A stretch of DNA of 64,000 nucleotides from Burkholderiaceae bacterium 16 (GCA_000955785.1 JYOD01000064.1:62001-126000); one strand, 5' to 3'; numbered from the stretch's first letter, positions 15,933-24,467 are shown. Translations and numbers: made by a program. The notes: generated by a model from the sequence alone, not told the origin.

Positions 15933-17000
15933 TCATGTCGCGCTCCTCGGGAATCCATCGTGCTGCACGCCGTCGAGCACGCGGCCAGCGGCCTTCTTGC
16001 CGACCTTGTGCATGATGGTCACAGGGAAGTCATCGTTGTCGCGGGCCTGCATGAAGTCGCCACCGTTCTTCAACTCCCGGCCGTGGCGGTCCAGACAGAT
16101 GCCGCCATGTATCCACGTCTGAGCCTTGTTGACCCACTGCTGGAAGCTGTCGAGCTGGCGAAATACTGGCTCGCCGGTGCTGGCCACGGTGGCGGCTGTG
16201 TGCCACTCACCCCATTGCTTGTGCAGAAACGGGACGCCCGCGGCCGCGCACTGGTCGCGCAGGCTCCGCGCCCAGTCCGGATGCATCGGGCGCGCGCTGG
16301 CGCCGCTCTCTCCGCCGACGATGACCCAGTGCAGTTGCTCTCGCGGCTCAGGGCACTGGCAGCACTCCGGCGGATCGGGTGGTTGCATCCAGCCGTCACC
16401 TTGGTTACCGGGGATCATGGCGCCGCAACACTTCCAGAGATGTCGCCCTAGGTCCACCGGCCCCAACAGCGGCTCCATGCTGAGGAACCGCACGCGAGCC
16501 GGCACGGCCAGCAGCTTCGGGATGTCGCGGTCAGCTTCTTCCTGGTTGCAGATGGTGGCGCCGAGCCAGACGTTCGATGGCAACCGGCCCGGCATTCCTG
16601 GCCCGACGAGCATGCCCGGCACATTGCCGATCCGCTTTGTCAGCAGCAACCAGTCGAGGTTCGGCGTGGCCATGATCAGGTCGAACAGATCGGCACGCCA
16701 AGCTGGATCCACCGTGTTGTCGAACACGTCGGCCAGGCTGGCGCAGAAGACGCGCTGCCGGCGGCCATGCTCGGCGAAAAAGGCATCATGGTTGGCGTTC
16801 CAGGCCAACGGCTTGCGCCAGTTGGTCGCGCTGGTGCGGCGACGCGGCGCGCCCGGGCCCCAGTTCACCGCCTGCCCGCCAGCGAAGCGCGCATTGCGAG
16901 TCTCGGCATAGCAGTGGTCGCAGCCTGGTCCAACCTTTTGGCAACCCTCCCACGGATTGAATGTGTGGTCGGTCCATTCGATTTTGCTCTTCTCGCTCAT
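15933..17000 (-). CDS. Phage Gp37/Gp68 family protein (DUF5131)
   Basis: 355 residues. The N-terminus KIEWTDHTFNPWEGCQKVGP continues as GCDHCYAE and defines the Gp37/Gp68 (DUF5131) family. The Cys pattern (C20, C27, C30) is close to a CxxxCxxC radical-SAM cluster but with wider first spacing; a metal or Fe-S site is likely and the reaction is unknown. LLLTKRIGNVP, LSMEPLLGPVDL and WVIVGGESG are further family blocks. Found in many tailed phages and some integrative elements. Confidence 0.9.
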   Translation of the reverse strand: MSEKSKIEWTDHTFNPWEGCQKVGPGCDHCYAETRNARFAGGQAVNWGPGAPRRRTSATNWRKPLAWNANHDAFFAEHGRRQRVFCASLADVFDNTVDPAWRADLFDLIMATPNLDWLLLTKRIGNVPGMLVGPGMPGRLPSNVWLGATICNQEEADRDIPKLLAVPARVRFLSMEPLLGPVDLGRHLWKCCGAMIPGNQGDGWMQPPDPPECCQCPEPREQLHWVIVGGESGASARPMHPDWARSLRDQCAAAGVPFLHKQWGEWHTAATVASTGEPVFRQLDSFQQWVNKAQTWIHGGICLDRHGRELKNGGDFMQARDNDDFPVTIMHKVGKKAAGRVLDGVQHDGFPRSAT

Positions 17001-17041
17001 AGGGGCCTCAAGGTTTGCTTCCCAGTGCCGATAAGCCGGGC

Positions 17042-17257
17042 ATGGACGATAATGAAAAATTCCTCAAAGAGCTCGCCGACCTGCTCGGGCCAGAAGCTGC
17101 CGAACAGATCGCCGAGATAGGCGCCGAGATTCGCAGCACCATCGATCTCAGCAATGCGCGTCGTATCGCGAACGGCGAGCCGACGCTCGAAGAAGAGGCT
17201 GACGAAGCTATGCGCGACGCAGGTCTGGACGACGATCCCGAGTTCAGTACGCAATGA
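17042..17257 (+). CDS. Small acidic phage protein
   Basis: 71 residues from ATG at 17042. Strongly acidic and helical (KFLKELADLLGPEAAEQIAE then EEEADEAMRDAG), likely cytosolic. Not recognised. The stop overlaps the start of the next tiny gene (ATGA), so they are coupled. Confidence 0.6.
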   Translation: MDDNEKFLKELADLLGPEAAEQIAEIGAEIRSTIDLSNARRIANGEPTLEEEADEAMRDAGLDDDPEFSTQ

Positions 17258-17352
17258 ATTGGCGCGACATCGCGCTTATCGCCTCCGGCTGGGTTGCTGT
17301 CTGCCTCTTTGCAGGGTGGGCGTTTGCTATTGCGGCGGACACCATCAGATAG
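17254..17352 (+). CDS. Tiny single-TM protein
   Basis: 32 residues, nearly all one hydrophobic helix (IALIASGWVAVCLFAGWAFA). Its ATG overlaps the preceding stop in an ATGA junction, the main reason to accept such a short gene. Confidence 0.5.
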   Translation: MNWRDIALIASGWVAVCLFAGWAFAIAADTIR

Positions 17353-17432
17353 CCTCGCCTTGGGCGCTTCGCTACCAGCGCGATGGTGGTCGCGCTCGCG
17401 GCGCGCCGGGCTCCATAATGTCTTGGGCTCGC

Positions 17433-17715
17433 TCATGCGACCTCCGCAGGCTGCGCCACCGACAGCGCCACCGCCACCGGCCGCACCCACACCGGCGTGG
17501 CCGACAGCATGAACGTCTCGCCGGACTCGGCCAGCAGCAGAGTGGTGCCCATCACCTCCGCGATCGCGCGCGGCAGCCGGGTCGACGTCGATGCCGCCCA
17601 GGCAGCGCCAGGTCGCGACCATGTTGCCCACTTGGGAGGCTGCCTTCTTGAAGCCCTTGGCGCCGCCGCCCAGGCCCGAGCACATGCCGAACGTGGTGTA
17701 TTCGCGCCGGATCAT
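17433..17715 (-). pseudogene. Cytosine-C5 DNA methyltransferase remnant with internal deletion
   Basis: From ATG at 17715 the reading frame gives TFGMCSGLGGGAKGF and GGIDVDPAAAR, the SAM-binding start of a phage C5 methyltransferase. Then, after a frame change near 17560-17575, it reads AIAEVMGTTLLLAESGETF and ends PVWVRPVAVALSVAQPAEVA, which looks like a methyltransferase C-terminus. The middle, with the PC catalytic motif and target recognition domain, is missing. About 280 nt remain of an expected gene well over 1 kb. The product cannot be active. Confidence 0.7.
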
Positions 17716-17813
17716 GCTGTCACCTCGCGCTGTGTGACACGATTTCTTACAACTGGAGGAGGTGGCCGTCGGTATCCTTGCGGCAATTCACCCACCTGCA
17801 AGCGAAGTTCGTC

Positions 17814-18263
17814 ATGAAACTCCTTCTCGTGCTCACCTTGGGCACGGCAGCACTTCTTAGTGGCTGTGTCGCTGTTCCATACGATGACGGCTACTATCGC
17901 GGCGGATACTCGCGCCCGTACTACGGCGGCGGGTACTTTGATTGGGATGGTGGTGGCTACTCTGGCGGACGTCGCAACTGGGATCGCGACTGGGACAGGG
18001 GTGATAACCGCAACTGGAGCCGTGGCTGGAACCAAGACGAAAACCGCAGCTGGAGCCGTGGCGGAGATCAAGGCGAGAATCGCGGCGAAAAGCGTGGGTG
18101 GAATCGCGGTGGTGACCGGGGAGAAAAGCAAAGCTGGAATCGCGGCGGCGAACGCGGGAGTGACCGAGGTGATGGCCGTGGTGGGAACCGCGGCGATGAT
18201 CGCGGGGGGAACCGTGGCGGCGATGGCGGTAAGGGTCGCGGCGGAGATCGCGGCAACAATTGA
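17814..18263 (+). CDS. Gly/Arg/Asp-rich repeat lipoprotein
   Basis: 149 residues. A lipoprotein signal peptide ends in LLSGC (Cys at about 17), so the protein is probably membrane-anchored in the envelope. The mature part is Tyr/Gly-rich, then a long low-complexity run of degenerate units such as NRxWSRG, RGEK.SWNRGG and RGGNRGDD, which also makes the DNA repetitive. Nothing suggests an enzyme. It sits alone on the plus strand between leftward genes, which fits a lysogenic-conversion gene. Confidence 0.65.
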   Translation: MKLLLVLTLGTAALLSGCVAVPYDDGYYRGGYSRPYYGGGYFDWDGGGYSGGRRNWDRDWDRGDNRNWSRGWNQDENRSWSRGGDQGENRGEKRGWNRGGDRGEKQSWNRGGERGSDRGDGRGGNRGDDRGGNRGGDGGKGRGGDRGNN

Positions 18264-18295
18264 CGCGCCAGAAACGGAAAGCAGAGGGCGGCGGA

Positions 18296-19021
18296 TCATT
18301 GCGCCTCTCCTTTGGCGATTGCGGCGCCACGGGCAGCGATGCGCGCGGCATCGACGGCGGCATCCAACTTGACGCCCGTGTTCTCGATAAGGATGCCGTT
18401 GCGGCCGATGCTCACCGGGGTATTGCGCGACCAGCGGTACCGCTCTGCGTCCTCGCGAAGATCATCAATCCAACCGCCGGGGGCATTGGCGGCGATCCAG
18501 CCATTCAGGCTATCGATTGCAGTGCTGAGGGTGGCATCGCGCTTTTTCTCGCTGGGCTGCTCTGCGGCCAGGAGGGAGCGGAGCGTGCCGGCAACGTTTT
18601 GCCAGTCGATAGTGCCGTGGAGGATCACGGTTTCTATCGCGCTGGCGATCGCTTCTCTCTGCTCATCCGTCAGCGTCTTGGCGCTCGGTTGCGGGGCGGC
18701 CTGGGCGAGGATGTCGTGCACGCAAGCCAGGAAGTTCTTTTCGGCCGCCACGGTATGCCCGGGCTTGAAATGGCCCATCGCAATTTCCAGAATGCGGGCA
18801 TCTGTGAGCGCCAGTGCCGCCGACTGCTCGTTGCGGAGGGCAGCGCTAAAGCTGACGGCCATCTCTTGCGCGTCATTCAGCATGGCAACGCTGACTTCCT
18901 TGCCCCATGCGTTCTTGATCGGGTTCGAGCAGCACTGGGCGAACAGCGAGGTATGGGCTTTCTCTACGGCCGCGATCGGCTTACGCAGCATTTCGCTGGC
19001 GGATTCGGTTTGCTGGCTCAC
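18296..19021 (-). CDS. Hypothetical phage protein
   Basis: 241 residues, not recognised. Soluble, mostly helical, with one conserved-looking block EKNFLACVHDILAQAAPQPS (about 93-112) and another RYRWSRNTPVSIG (about 197-209). The start overlaps the stop of the preceding 40-residue gene. Last gene of the leftward early operon that begins at 26369. Confidence 0.65.
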   Translation of the reverse strand: MSQQTESASEMLRKPIAAVEKAHTSLFAQCCSNPIKNAWGKEVSVAMLNDAQEMAVSFSAALRNEQSAALALTDARILEIAMGHFKPGHTVAAEKNFLACVHDILAQAAPQPSAKTLTDEQREAIASAIETVILHGTIDWQNVAGTLRSLLAAEQPSEKKRDATLSTAIDSLNGWIAANAPGGWIDDLREDAERYRWSRNTPVSIGRNGILIENTGVKLDAAVDAARIAARGAAIAKGEAQ

Positions 19022-19140
19022 TTCAGTTCCTTATTGTCGCCGGCCATCTTCTTGAGCAGGCGGTAATGGGCGTATCCACCGATCACCAGGCAGATGAACA
19101 TGCCGGTGACGGTGACGACCAATGCAACGTGGCAGTTCAT
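19018..19140 (-). CDS. Tiny single-TM protein
   Basis: 40 residues with one membrane helix (VALVVTVTGMFICLVIGGYA) and a basic tail. Its ATG overlaps the stop of the exonuclease gene (ATGA) and its stop overlaps the start of the next gene, so it is embedded in a coupled operon. Confidence 0.6.
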   Translation of the reverse strand: MNCHVALVVTVTGMFICLVIGGYAHYRLLKKMAGDNKELK

Positions 19141-19754
19141 GCCGCCGTGGCGAGATGCCGCTTGATGCCGTAGTACACGGTGCGGCAGGCGGCCAGGTCG
19201 ACGGCAGCGTTGTGCGCGCCCACCAGGTCGGTGCCGGTGAAGTGCCGGAAGGCCTCGCCTAGGTTCGGTGACTTGGGCGTGCGCCGGCCGGCGGCCAGCA
19301 TCTTTTCGGTCGGCGGCAGGTTGATGATCTTGGTGCTCTTCGACTGCGTGCAGAAGGCGGGGGAGGTCTTCCACTCATCGTGGATCGGCGCGTCATGGGC
19401 CATGAGACGCATCATCTCGATGCGCACCATCCGCATGTCGAACGACTCGTTGTGGGCGATGCGCAGCTCTGCCTTGCGCCACATGTTGAGAAGGAGCGGC
19501 ATCGCCTTCTCGATAGGCACGCCGAAGCGCTCAGCCTTCTCGTTGGTGATGCCGGTCAGCGCTTCGAGTTCTTCCGGGATGGTCCAGCCGTCGGGCCTGA
19601 TCAGCAGGTCCATGAAGGCCAGCGTGGTGCCGGTGTCTTCGTCGTGCAGCTCGGCCGCGATCTGCGTGATATGCGGCTGGCTGGGGTCTTCGCTGGGCAG
19701 GCTCCATTGGGGCAGGCCGGAGGTCTCGGTGTCATAGAACAGAATCGGGGTCAT
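19137..19754 (-). CDS. DnaQ-like 3'-5' exonuclease (DEDDh)
   Basis: 205 residues. Exo I is FYDTETSG (Asp8, Glu10), Exo II is HNESFDMRMV (about 100-109) and Exo III is HNAAVDLAACRTVY (about 180-193), with the His of the DEDDh subclass. It removes nucleotides from 3' ends and probably acts in phage recombination or DNA trimming together with the annealing protein and nuclease upstream. Single domain, normal length for phage members. Confidence 0.9.
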   Translation of the reverse strand: MTPILFYDTETSGLPQWSLPSEDPSQPHITQIAAELHDEDTGTTLAFMDLLIRPDGWTIPEELEALTGITNEKAERFGVPIEKAMPLLLNMWRKAELRIAHNESFDMRMVRIEMMRLMAHDAPIHDEWKTSPAFCTQSKSTKIINLPPTEKMLAAGRRTPKSPNLGEAFRHFTGTDLVGAHNAAVDLAACRTVYYGIKRHLATAA

Positions 19755-19811
19755 GGTGTCGTTCCTGTGGGGGTAGCGGTGGCAGGTGCTGCTGTTGTTG
19801 CGGCTACTGAA

Positions 19812-20123
19812 TCAGCGCCGCACGGTCATGCAAAGCGCTTCGAATCGACGCAGGCCGGCTTCCCAGCCCTTGAGCTCGCCGCGGCCGACGATGCGTTCGG
19901 GGCGCGGCTGACTGCCAGGTGCCGCGACGTAGAACACGCGGGTGGTGCCGTCGACGCCGCTGCGGATCAGTTCGTTCGCGTGCAAGTCGTCGAGCACCTC
20001 GCGTGCCTCGGCGTTGCTGCGCTTGAAATTGTTCGCGATCTGCGTCGGCGTGAAGCGCTGGCCGGTACGTTCCTGCAGATAGACCAATACCGACTTGCGG
20101 GTGAATTTCATGGCGCGGGGCAT
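19812..20123 (-). CDS. Small winged-helix-like protein
   Basis: 103 residues from ATG at 20123, which overlaps the AlpA-type stop by one base. The sequence KFTRKSVLVYLQERTGQRFT followed by PTQIANNFKRSNAEAREVLD looks like a winged helix-turn-helix. The C-terminal half holds a basic segment (RPERIVGRGELKG). Probably DNA binding; its target is unknown. No closer family recognised. Confidence 0.6.
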   Translation of the reverse strand: MPRAMKFTRKSVLVYLQERTGQRFTPTQIANNFKRSNAEAREVLDDLHANELIRSGVDGTTRVFYVAAPGSQPRPERIVGRGELKGWEAGLRRFEALCMTVRR

Positions 20124-20326
20124 CAGTGACCCCCGCGCGTGGCTGTGATCTGTGTTTCGACCCACTTTTGAACCTCTTCCTCGATCCAGCCGCTGGCGCG
20201 GCCAAGCTTGATCGGGGAGGGGAACGTGTGTTCCTTGATGCGCTCGTAGATCGCGGTTTTGCCCAGGCCAACCAGCTGGCTGACCTCGGGTAGGCGGATG
20301 ATCCGGCGTTGTGCTTCGGTGTTCAC
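20123..20326 (-). CDS. AlpA-family transcriptional regulator
   Basis: 67 residues. RIIRLPEVSQLVGLGKTAIY and FPSPIKLGRASGWIEEEVQK are the two halves of the AlpA/MerR-like DNA-binding fold, including the SGWIEEEV turn used to recognise the family. AlpA-type proteins regulate excision or other genes of prophages. It overlaps both neighbours by one to four bases, so it is translated as part of the operon. Confidence 0.85.
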   Translation of the reverse strand: MNTEAQRRIIRLPEVSQLVGLGKTAIYERIKEHTFPSPIKLGRASGWIEEEVQKWVETQITATRGGH

Positions 20327-20505
20327 GAGAAGTGCCTCCCATGCAGATCGTCGAGCTTCTCGACCTGGTTGCCGCTGAGTTTCGTTACCTCGCCGGCATG
20401 CATGCGTGCCGCCAGCGTGCGTACGAAGCTGGTTTCCCAGTCGTTCAGGTCTTTGGTGCCCAGCAGCCCTTCCAGGCGCTGGATCATCACGGTGGTGCTG
20501 ACCAT
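20323..20505 (-). CDS. Small hypothetical phage protein
   Basis: 60 residues, ATG at 20505 overlapping the stop of the SMC-like gene. Helical, with DLNDWETSFVRTLAARMHAG and the ending KLDDLHGRHFS. Proteins with this ending are common next to recombination genes in beta- and gammaproteobacterial phages, but no function is known to me. Confidence 0.65.
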   Translation of the reverse strand: MVSTTVMIQRLEGLLGTKDLNDWETSFVRTLAARMHAGEVTKLSGNQVEKLDDLHGRHFS

Positions 20506-22250
20506 CACGCAGCCTCCCGCACGGTGCCCACCTCGTGGTCGGCGATCCAGAATGAGGTGATCGACTCGGGCAGGGCGCCCGGCGGCGTCTTGAGGCTCAT
20601 GAACACCAGCGCCGTGTCGATCGCGCCAGCGGCGGCCAGGTCGTCGAGCCACCAGAAGAGCCGATCCCGCTCGGACCCGATCAGCACGTCCGCGCGGTCC
20701 AGCACCAGCAGGCGCAGGCCTGTGAGGCGCGAAATGGCCTCGGCGATCATCGCGTCGGCGCGCCAGCGCTCGGACTCGGACAGCAGCGCATACGGGCGGC
20801 CGCCGGCGGCGGTGATGGTCATGTCCGCCTCAATGCCGATGCGCATCCACTCGGATTCGTTCGCGGCGGCGGCCAGGCGCTCGTTGATGGGGTCCAGCGC
20901 CTCGGACAGCAGGTCGGCGGGGATGCCGCTGGGGCCAAGGGCTTCCGCGAGCGCGTCCCAAGCGGCCACATCGGCGTGGTGCTGACCGGCCTTCTTGGTC
21001 ACCGCATCGGCCTGGGCCAGCGCACGCTGCGCGGCGCGCGCGGTATCGAGGTCCTTGCCGAACTGGGTGATGCTGCCCTGAATGGCTTCCAGCCGACTCA
21101 CGATGGCGTGGCGCTCCACTTCGTCGGCGCTGTCGGTTGCCTCGGCCTCTGCCTGGTCCTGCAGCAGGCGCAGCTGCTTCGCCGCGGTGTCGGCAGCGTC
21201 GCGCTCGGTGGTACGGCTCTTCAGCGCGTTTTCCAGCACGGTCAGGCTGCGCTCGTATTCGGGCAGACGACCGGCGGCTTCAGGGTCGATCTGCGCCGGC
21301 TCGTACTTGGCAAGTTTGCCCGCCAGGAAGAGCAAGGCGGCACCGCAGTCGGGGCAAGCGCACGGCATGCCTGCTACCTTGCCGCCGGCGGCGGCGCGCA
21401 GGGCCTCCACCTGGGGCAGGAACGCATCACGCTCGGCCAGCGCGCGGGCGGCGCTGTCTTGTGCCTTCGGCAGCTGCTCGGCCTTGGCGCGCAGCTCAGC
21501 GATCTGGTTGGCGCGCTGCGCGCGCTGCCGCGCCGCTGCGTCGATCTCACCCAGCTGGCGCTGCAACTCGCCGGCCTCAGTGGACAGGATCCGGATGGTC
21601 TCTTCCGACTCGGCGATCAGGCTGGCCAGTTCTTCGGGGTCTTTGGCGCCGGCGGGCAGCGGTGCGACCCAGTCGGCGGCCTTCACGCTGCCATAGGTGT
21701 CGCTGGTCAGCTCGCGCCATGCGCCCTTGGAGGCGGTGGCCTTGCCGGCGGCTTCCTTGGCAGCGGCGTCGAAGCCGGCGCGCACCAGCGGCAGGACGGC
21801 TTCGATCTTCTTGGCGTTACAGCCGCGCGCCACCAGGCGCTCGCGCACCTGTTCGGTACCGATCTTGAGGCCCATCAGGTCGAACAGGAAGGTGCGGCGC
21901 GCCTTCACGTCCAGGCTGGCAAAGCGCTGGGCGTCGAGCAGGTATCTCACGCGCTCGTCCGCTGGAACACCCTTCGAGATCTTCCCCGACGGCAGCGCGA
22001 TGCTGTTCGATTGCGGGCCAACGGATACCACTATCGAGCCGGACTCGGTTCCATCGCGCAGCAGCTTGCTGTATTCCTTCTTCAGGCCGACGCGTACGGT
22101 CTCCTCAGTGAGTGCCATGCGGACGGCCTCTTGAATGCTGGACTTGCCCGCGCCGTTGGGGCCGCAGATCAGCGAGACCGGCGTGGCTGGGATGATGTCG
22201 GCTGCCCGGATGCCGAGGAAGTTGCGGGCGTGGATGGCAGTGATGCGCAT
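20505..22250 (-). CDS. SMC/SbcC-like ATPase with Cys hook
   Basis: 581 residues. Walker A is GPNGAGKS (30-37), the signature-like region LLSESERWRADAMIAEA lies near 485-502 and Walker B is LRLLVLDRAD. A coiled coil of about 210-430 is interrupted by CACPDCG (Cys 297, 299, 302), a zinc-hook-like turn. The plan is that of SbcC/RecF-type DNA repair ATPases, in a compact phage form. With the exonuclease, RecT-like protein and PD-(D/E)XK nuclease it probably forms the phage recombination set. It overlaps the next gene and follows the preceding one by 6 nt. Confidence 0.85.
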   Translation of the reverse strand: MRITAIHARNFLGIRAADIIPATPVSLICGPNGAGKSSIQEAVRMALTEETVRVGLKKEYSKLLRDGTESGSIVVSVGPQSNSIALPSGKISKGVPADERVRYLLDAQRFASLDVKARRTFLFDLMGLKIGTEQVRERLVARGCNAKKIEAVLPLVRAGFDAAAKEAAGKATASKGAWRELTSDTYGSVKAADWVAPLPAGAKDPEELASLIAESEETIRILSTEAGELQRQLGEIDAAARQRAQRANQIAELRAKAEQLPKAQDSAARALAERDAFLPQVEALRAAAGGKVAGMPCACPDCGAALLFLAGKLAKYEPAQIDPEAAGRLPEYERSLTVLENALKSRTTERDAADTAAKQLRLLQDQAEAEATDSADEVERHAIVSRLEAIQGSITQFGKDLDTARAAQRALAQADAVTKKAGQHHADVAAWDALAEALGPSGIPADLLSEALDPINERLAAAANESEWMRIGIEADMTITAAGGRPYALLSESERWRADAMIAEAISRLTGLRLLVLDRADVLIGSERDRLFWWLDDLAAAGAIDTALVFMSLKTPPGALPESITSFWIADHEVGTVREAA

Positions 22251-22256
22251 GGTGAG

Positions 22257-23144
22257 TTACTCCGTTTCCTCGGTCGTCTTCAGCACGTTGCGGTGGCCTT
22301 CGAGGTCCTGCGCGCTCACGACGCCATCGGCTTCCATCTGCTCGATCAGCCGAGCGGCGCGGTTGTAGCCGACCTTGAAATGGCGCTGGATCTTGGTGAT
22401 GGAAACCTGCTGCGTCTCGACGACGTGTGCCACGACCTGGTCGTACAGCGGGTCGGGGCCGGCCTGCTCGGCGTGCCAGCGCTTCCAGCCCTTGACCCAT
22501 GCAATGCAGAGCGCACCGGCCAGCTTCGGGCAGTCGGATTCGGGCTTGCCCTCGCTGGCGGCCCGGTGGCCAGCCTCGTGTGCGGCTTCGAGTTCTTCCT
22601 GCAGGGGCTGTTGCTCGATCGCCAGCGGCGTTTCGGTGTATTCGGCATCGACGACGTTGTCGTCGTCTGCGGCGGCATCGCCCTCGGGCATACCGTCGCC
22701 ATCACCGTCGGTGTATTCCTTGCCGAGGTCGAATGCGCGCTGATCGGATTCGCCACGCACTTCATCCATGCCCTCGGTGAATTCGGCACCACCGCCGATG
22801 ACGAGCAGGACGGCTTGGCCTTGGGCGTCCGACAGGTCGTGCAAGCCAGGTGCCGACTTGCCGATCTTGATGACGGCTTGCACGCCGTCCTTGATGGTCA
22901 GCTTGTCGAGATCACCGGTTACCACGGTGCGGCCCTGGCTGGCGATCAGGTGGACGGCCATCTTTACCGAGGCGTCGACACGGTTGCGCAGGCGATCAAG
23001 AATGTCGTCCTGCTTCTTCTGCGGCAGCTTCACCCAGGTGTCGGGCAGCATCTTCAGTTCCAACACGAGAGCGGACAGCAGATCCTTGCCCAGCGTGCCG
23101 GCGGTCATGTTCAGGGTGTTCTTGAATTCAGGGGAGTGGCTCAT
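22257..23144 (-). CDS. Protein with RMF-like and FtsK-gamma-like segments
   Basis: 295 residues. Residues about 1-120 have no family. An acidic linker (about 140-175) follows. Then AAHEAGHRAASEGKPESDCP (about 187-206) and WVKGWKRWH resemble the ribosome modulation factor/CrpP pattern. The C-terminus DPLYDQVVAHVVETQQVSIT (about 231-250) with QRHFKVGYNRAARLIEQME matches the FtsK gamma winged helix, which in host FtsK reads oriented KOPS sites. There is no ATPase motor. It may bind DNA at host KOPS-like sites, but this is inference. Confidence 0.75.
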   Translation of the reverse strand: MSHSPEFKNTLNMTAGTLGKDLLSALVLELKMLPDTWVKLPQKKQDDILDRLRNRVDASVKMAVHLIASQGRTVVTGDLDKLTIKDGVQAVIKIGKSAPGLHDLSDAQGQAVLLVIGGGAEFTEGMDEVRGESDQRAFDLGKEYTDGDGDGMPEGDAAADDDNVVDAEYTETPLAIEQQPLQEELEAAHEAGHRAASEGKPESDCPKLAGALCIAWVKGWKRWHAEQAGPDPLYDQVVAHVVETQQVSITKIQRHFKVGYNRAARLIEQMEADGVVSAQDLEGHRNVLKTTEETE

Positions 23145-23256
23145 TTCTGTGTCCTGTCAGGTGTTGGGGTGGGCTACTCGCTGCGTCCTCCGGCCTTGCT
23201 ACGTCGCCTTCCGGTCGACGGCAGACTCCGTGGCATCCGCTTTCGCCCGTGATCGT

Positions 23257-24432
23257 TCAGTCGGCGTTGATCGGTGCGCGTGCGCGGCGGGCGGGCTGCG
23301 CTGCCGCGGCGGGCTCATCCGACGGCGCGAGTTCGCGCATGCGGCGGGCTGCCACCGAGTTCAGCGTCGCCTTGGCCTTCTCGTCGGGGATCTGCTTGAT
23401 GAAGCTGCGCGCGTAATCGAGGTCATCGATGGTCTTGGCGGTCAGCAGTTCGCGGTTCACGTCCTGGAACGAGAGGGCGGGCTCGTCGTCGGCAGTACCG
23501 GCCTCACCATCCTGTTGGTCGTCATCCGGCGGCAGCTCGTCGCCGGCCGGCTGGCCCGCAGTGCTCGCTTCCTGCTTTTCGTTCTCGGTTGATGAGCTGG
23601 CGGCAGGTTCGGAAGCGTGTTTGACCACTTCGGCGGGCTGGGCCGGCTGGGCGCGCGAGCTGCCACGCAGCTCATCGACCGAGGCGCTGGCCACGGTGTA
23701 CGAGCCGTCTGGGTTGAGGTCGATGATGTCCTGCGCTTCCTCGACCGACTGCAGGCCCATCAGCAACTCGGGTGCATAGAGCTTCCCGAAGAAACTGGCG
23801 GTGCGGTACCGCAGCATGACCTCATCCATGGTCTGCCACTTGCTGCCGTTCTTCGTGTACCAGCCTTCTTTGACGGCCATCTCGATGGTGACCGGCGGCG
23901 ATTCCAGGCGCTCTTTGGTCTCGCGTTCCACCGCCCAGGCTATGGCGACCTTGTCGATGATCTCGACCTTCTTGGTCACGTTGCTGCGGTTGCCGTTCTC
24001 CCAAACGATCTCGACACGCTCGACGACCTTCTTGCCGAGTACTTTGATGTCGAAGCGCAGCGGCGAGAAGCGGCCGCAACCGTTCACGGCGGCGATGATC
24101 CACTGCGATGACCAGGACGGGCGGCCCTCGACGATGTAGAGGTTCTGCATCACCATCAGCGGATCGGCGCCCATGCGCTGCGCCATGTTGAGAGCCACAA
24201 CGCTATTCGCCAGCGCGTTCGGGTTCTCGCGGGATTCCTTCACGTTGCCGAATTTGTCGAGCTTCTCGATGACCTTTCGGTAGGCCGCCGGCACCAGGGT
24301 GGACGAGGACAGCAGGTTGGCAGCGCGCTGCATAAGTTCGAAGGATTGCGACGAGCCGAAGCCCATGGTGATGATCGGCGCGGGTTCGCGCACGGCGGGC
24401 GCGCGCATTTGTTCGAGGGTGGCGGTGTTCAT
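23257..24432 (-). CDS. RecT-like single-strand annealing protein
   Basis: 391 residues. ALANSVVALNMAQRMGADPL (about 74-93), then VMQNLYIVEGRPSWSSQWI and LRYRTASFFGKLYAPELLMG (about 208-227) are the conserved blocks of a phage family placed with RecT-like annealing proteins. The last 130 residues are Ala/Pro/Gln-rich and probably flexible, then a short helical end. Next to a PD-(D/E)XK nuclease, as RecT partners a nuclease in Redalpha/beta-type systems. Assignment rests on motifs and context rather than on a catalytic site. Confidence 0.75.
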   Translation of the reverse strand: MNTATLEQMRAPAVREPAPIITMGFGSSQSFELMQRAANLLSSSTLVPAAYRKVIEKLDKFGNVKESRENPNALANSVVALNMAQRMGADPLMVMQNLYIVEGRPSWSSQWIIAAVNGCGRFSPLRFDIKVLGKKVVERVEIVWENGNRSNVTKKVEIIDKVAIAWAVERETKERLESPPVTIEMAVKEGWYTKNGSKWQTMDEVMLRYRTASFFGKLYAPELLMGLQSVEEAQDIIDLNPDGSYTVASASVDELRGSSRAQPAQPAEVVKHASEPAASSSTENEKQEASTAGQPAGDELPPDDDQQDGEAGTADDEPALSFQDVNRELLTAKTIDDLDYARSFIKQIPDEKAKATLNSVAARRMRELAPSDEPAAAAQPARRARAPINAD

Positions 24433-24467
24433 GGTGGTGGTCTCGCTCAGGATTCAGGAATCTGGGA

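Noticed and set aside
14878..15936. 352-residue version of the ASCH-like protein
   Set aside because: The extra 93 N-terminal residues lie antisense to a small plus-strand gene with a good ribosome site, and relatives start near ILFSAPMVRA.
17008..17432. Minus-strand continuation after the methyltransferase remnant
   Set aside because: It runs antisense through the 71- and 32-residue plus-strand genes; its composition is not protein-like and the methyltransferase C-terminal frame stops at 17433.
18000..18260. Possible CRISPR-like short repeats
   Set aside because: The repeats are degenerate coding units without equal spacers; no cas gene is present. No CRISPR array was seen anywhere in the window.
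17712..18363. Several long frames over the repeat lipoprotein gene
   Set aside because: All are shadows produced by the repetitive codons; only the frame with the lipoprotein signal is plausible.
20976..23252. 758-codon plus-strand open frame
   Set aside because: Antisense across the SMC-like and RMF/FtsK-gamma genes, both with recognised motifs; the product is low-complexity Gly/Leu/Arg.
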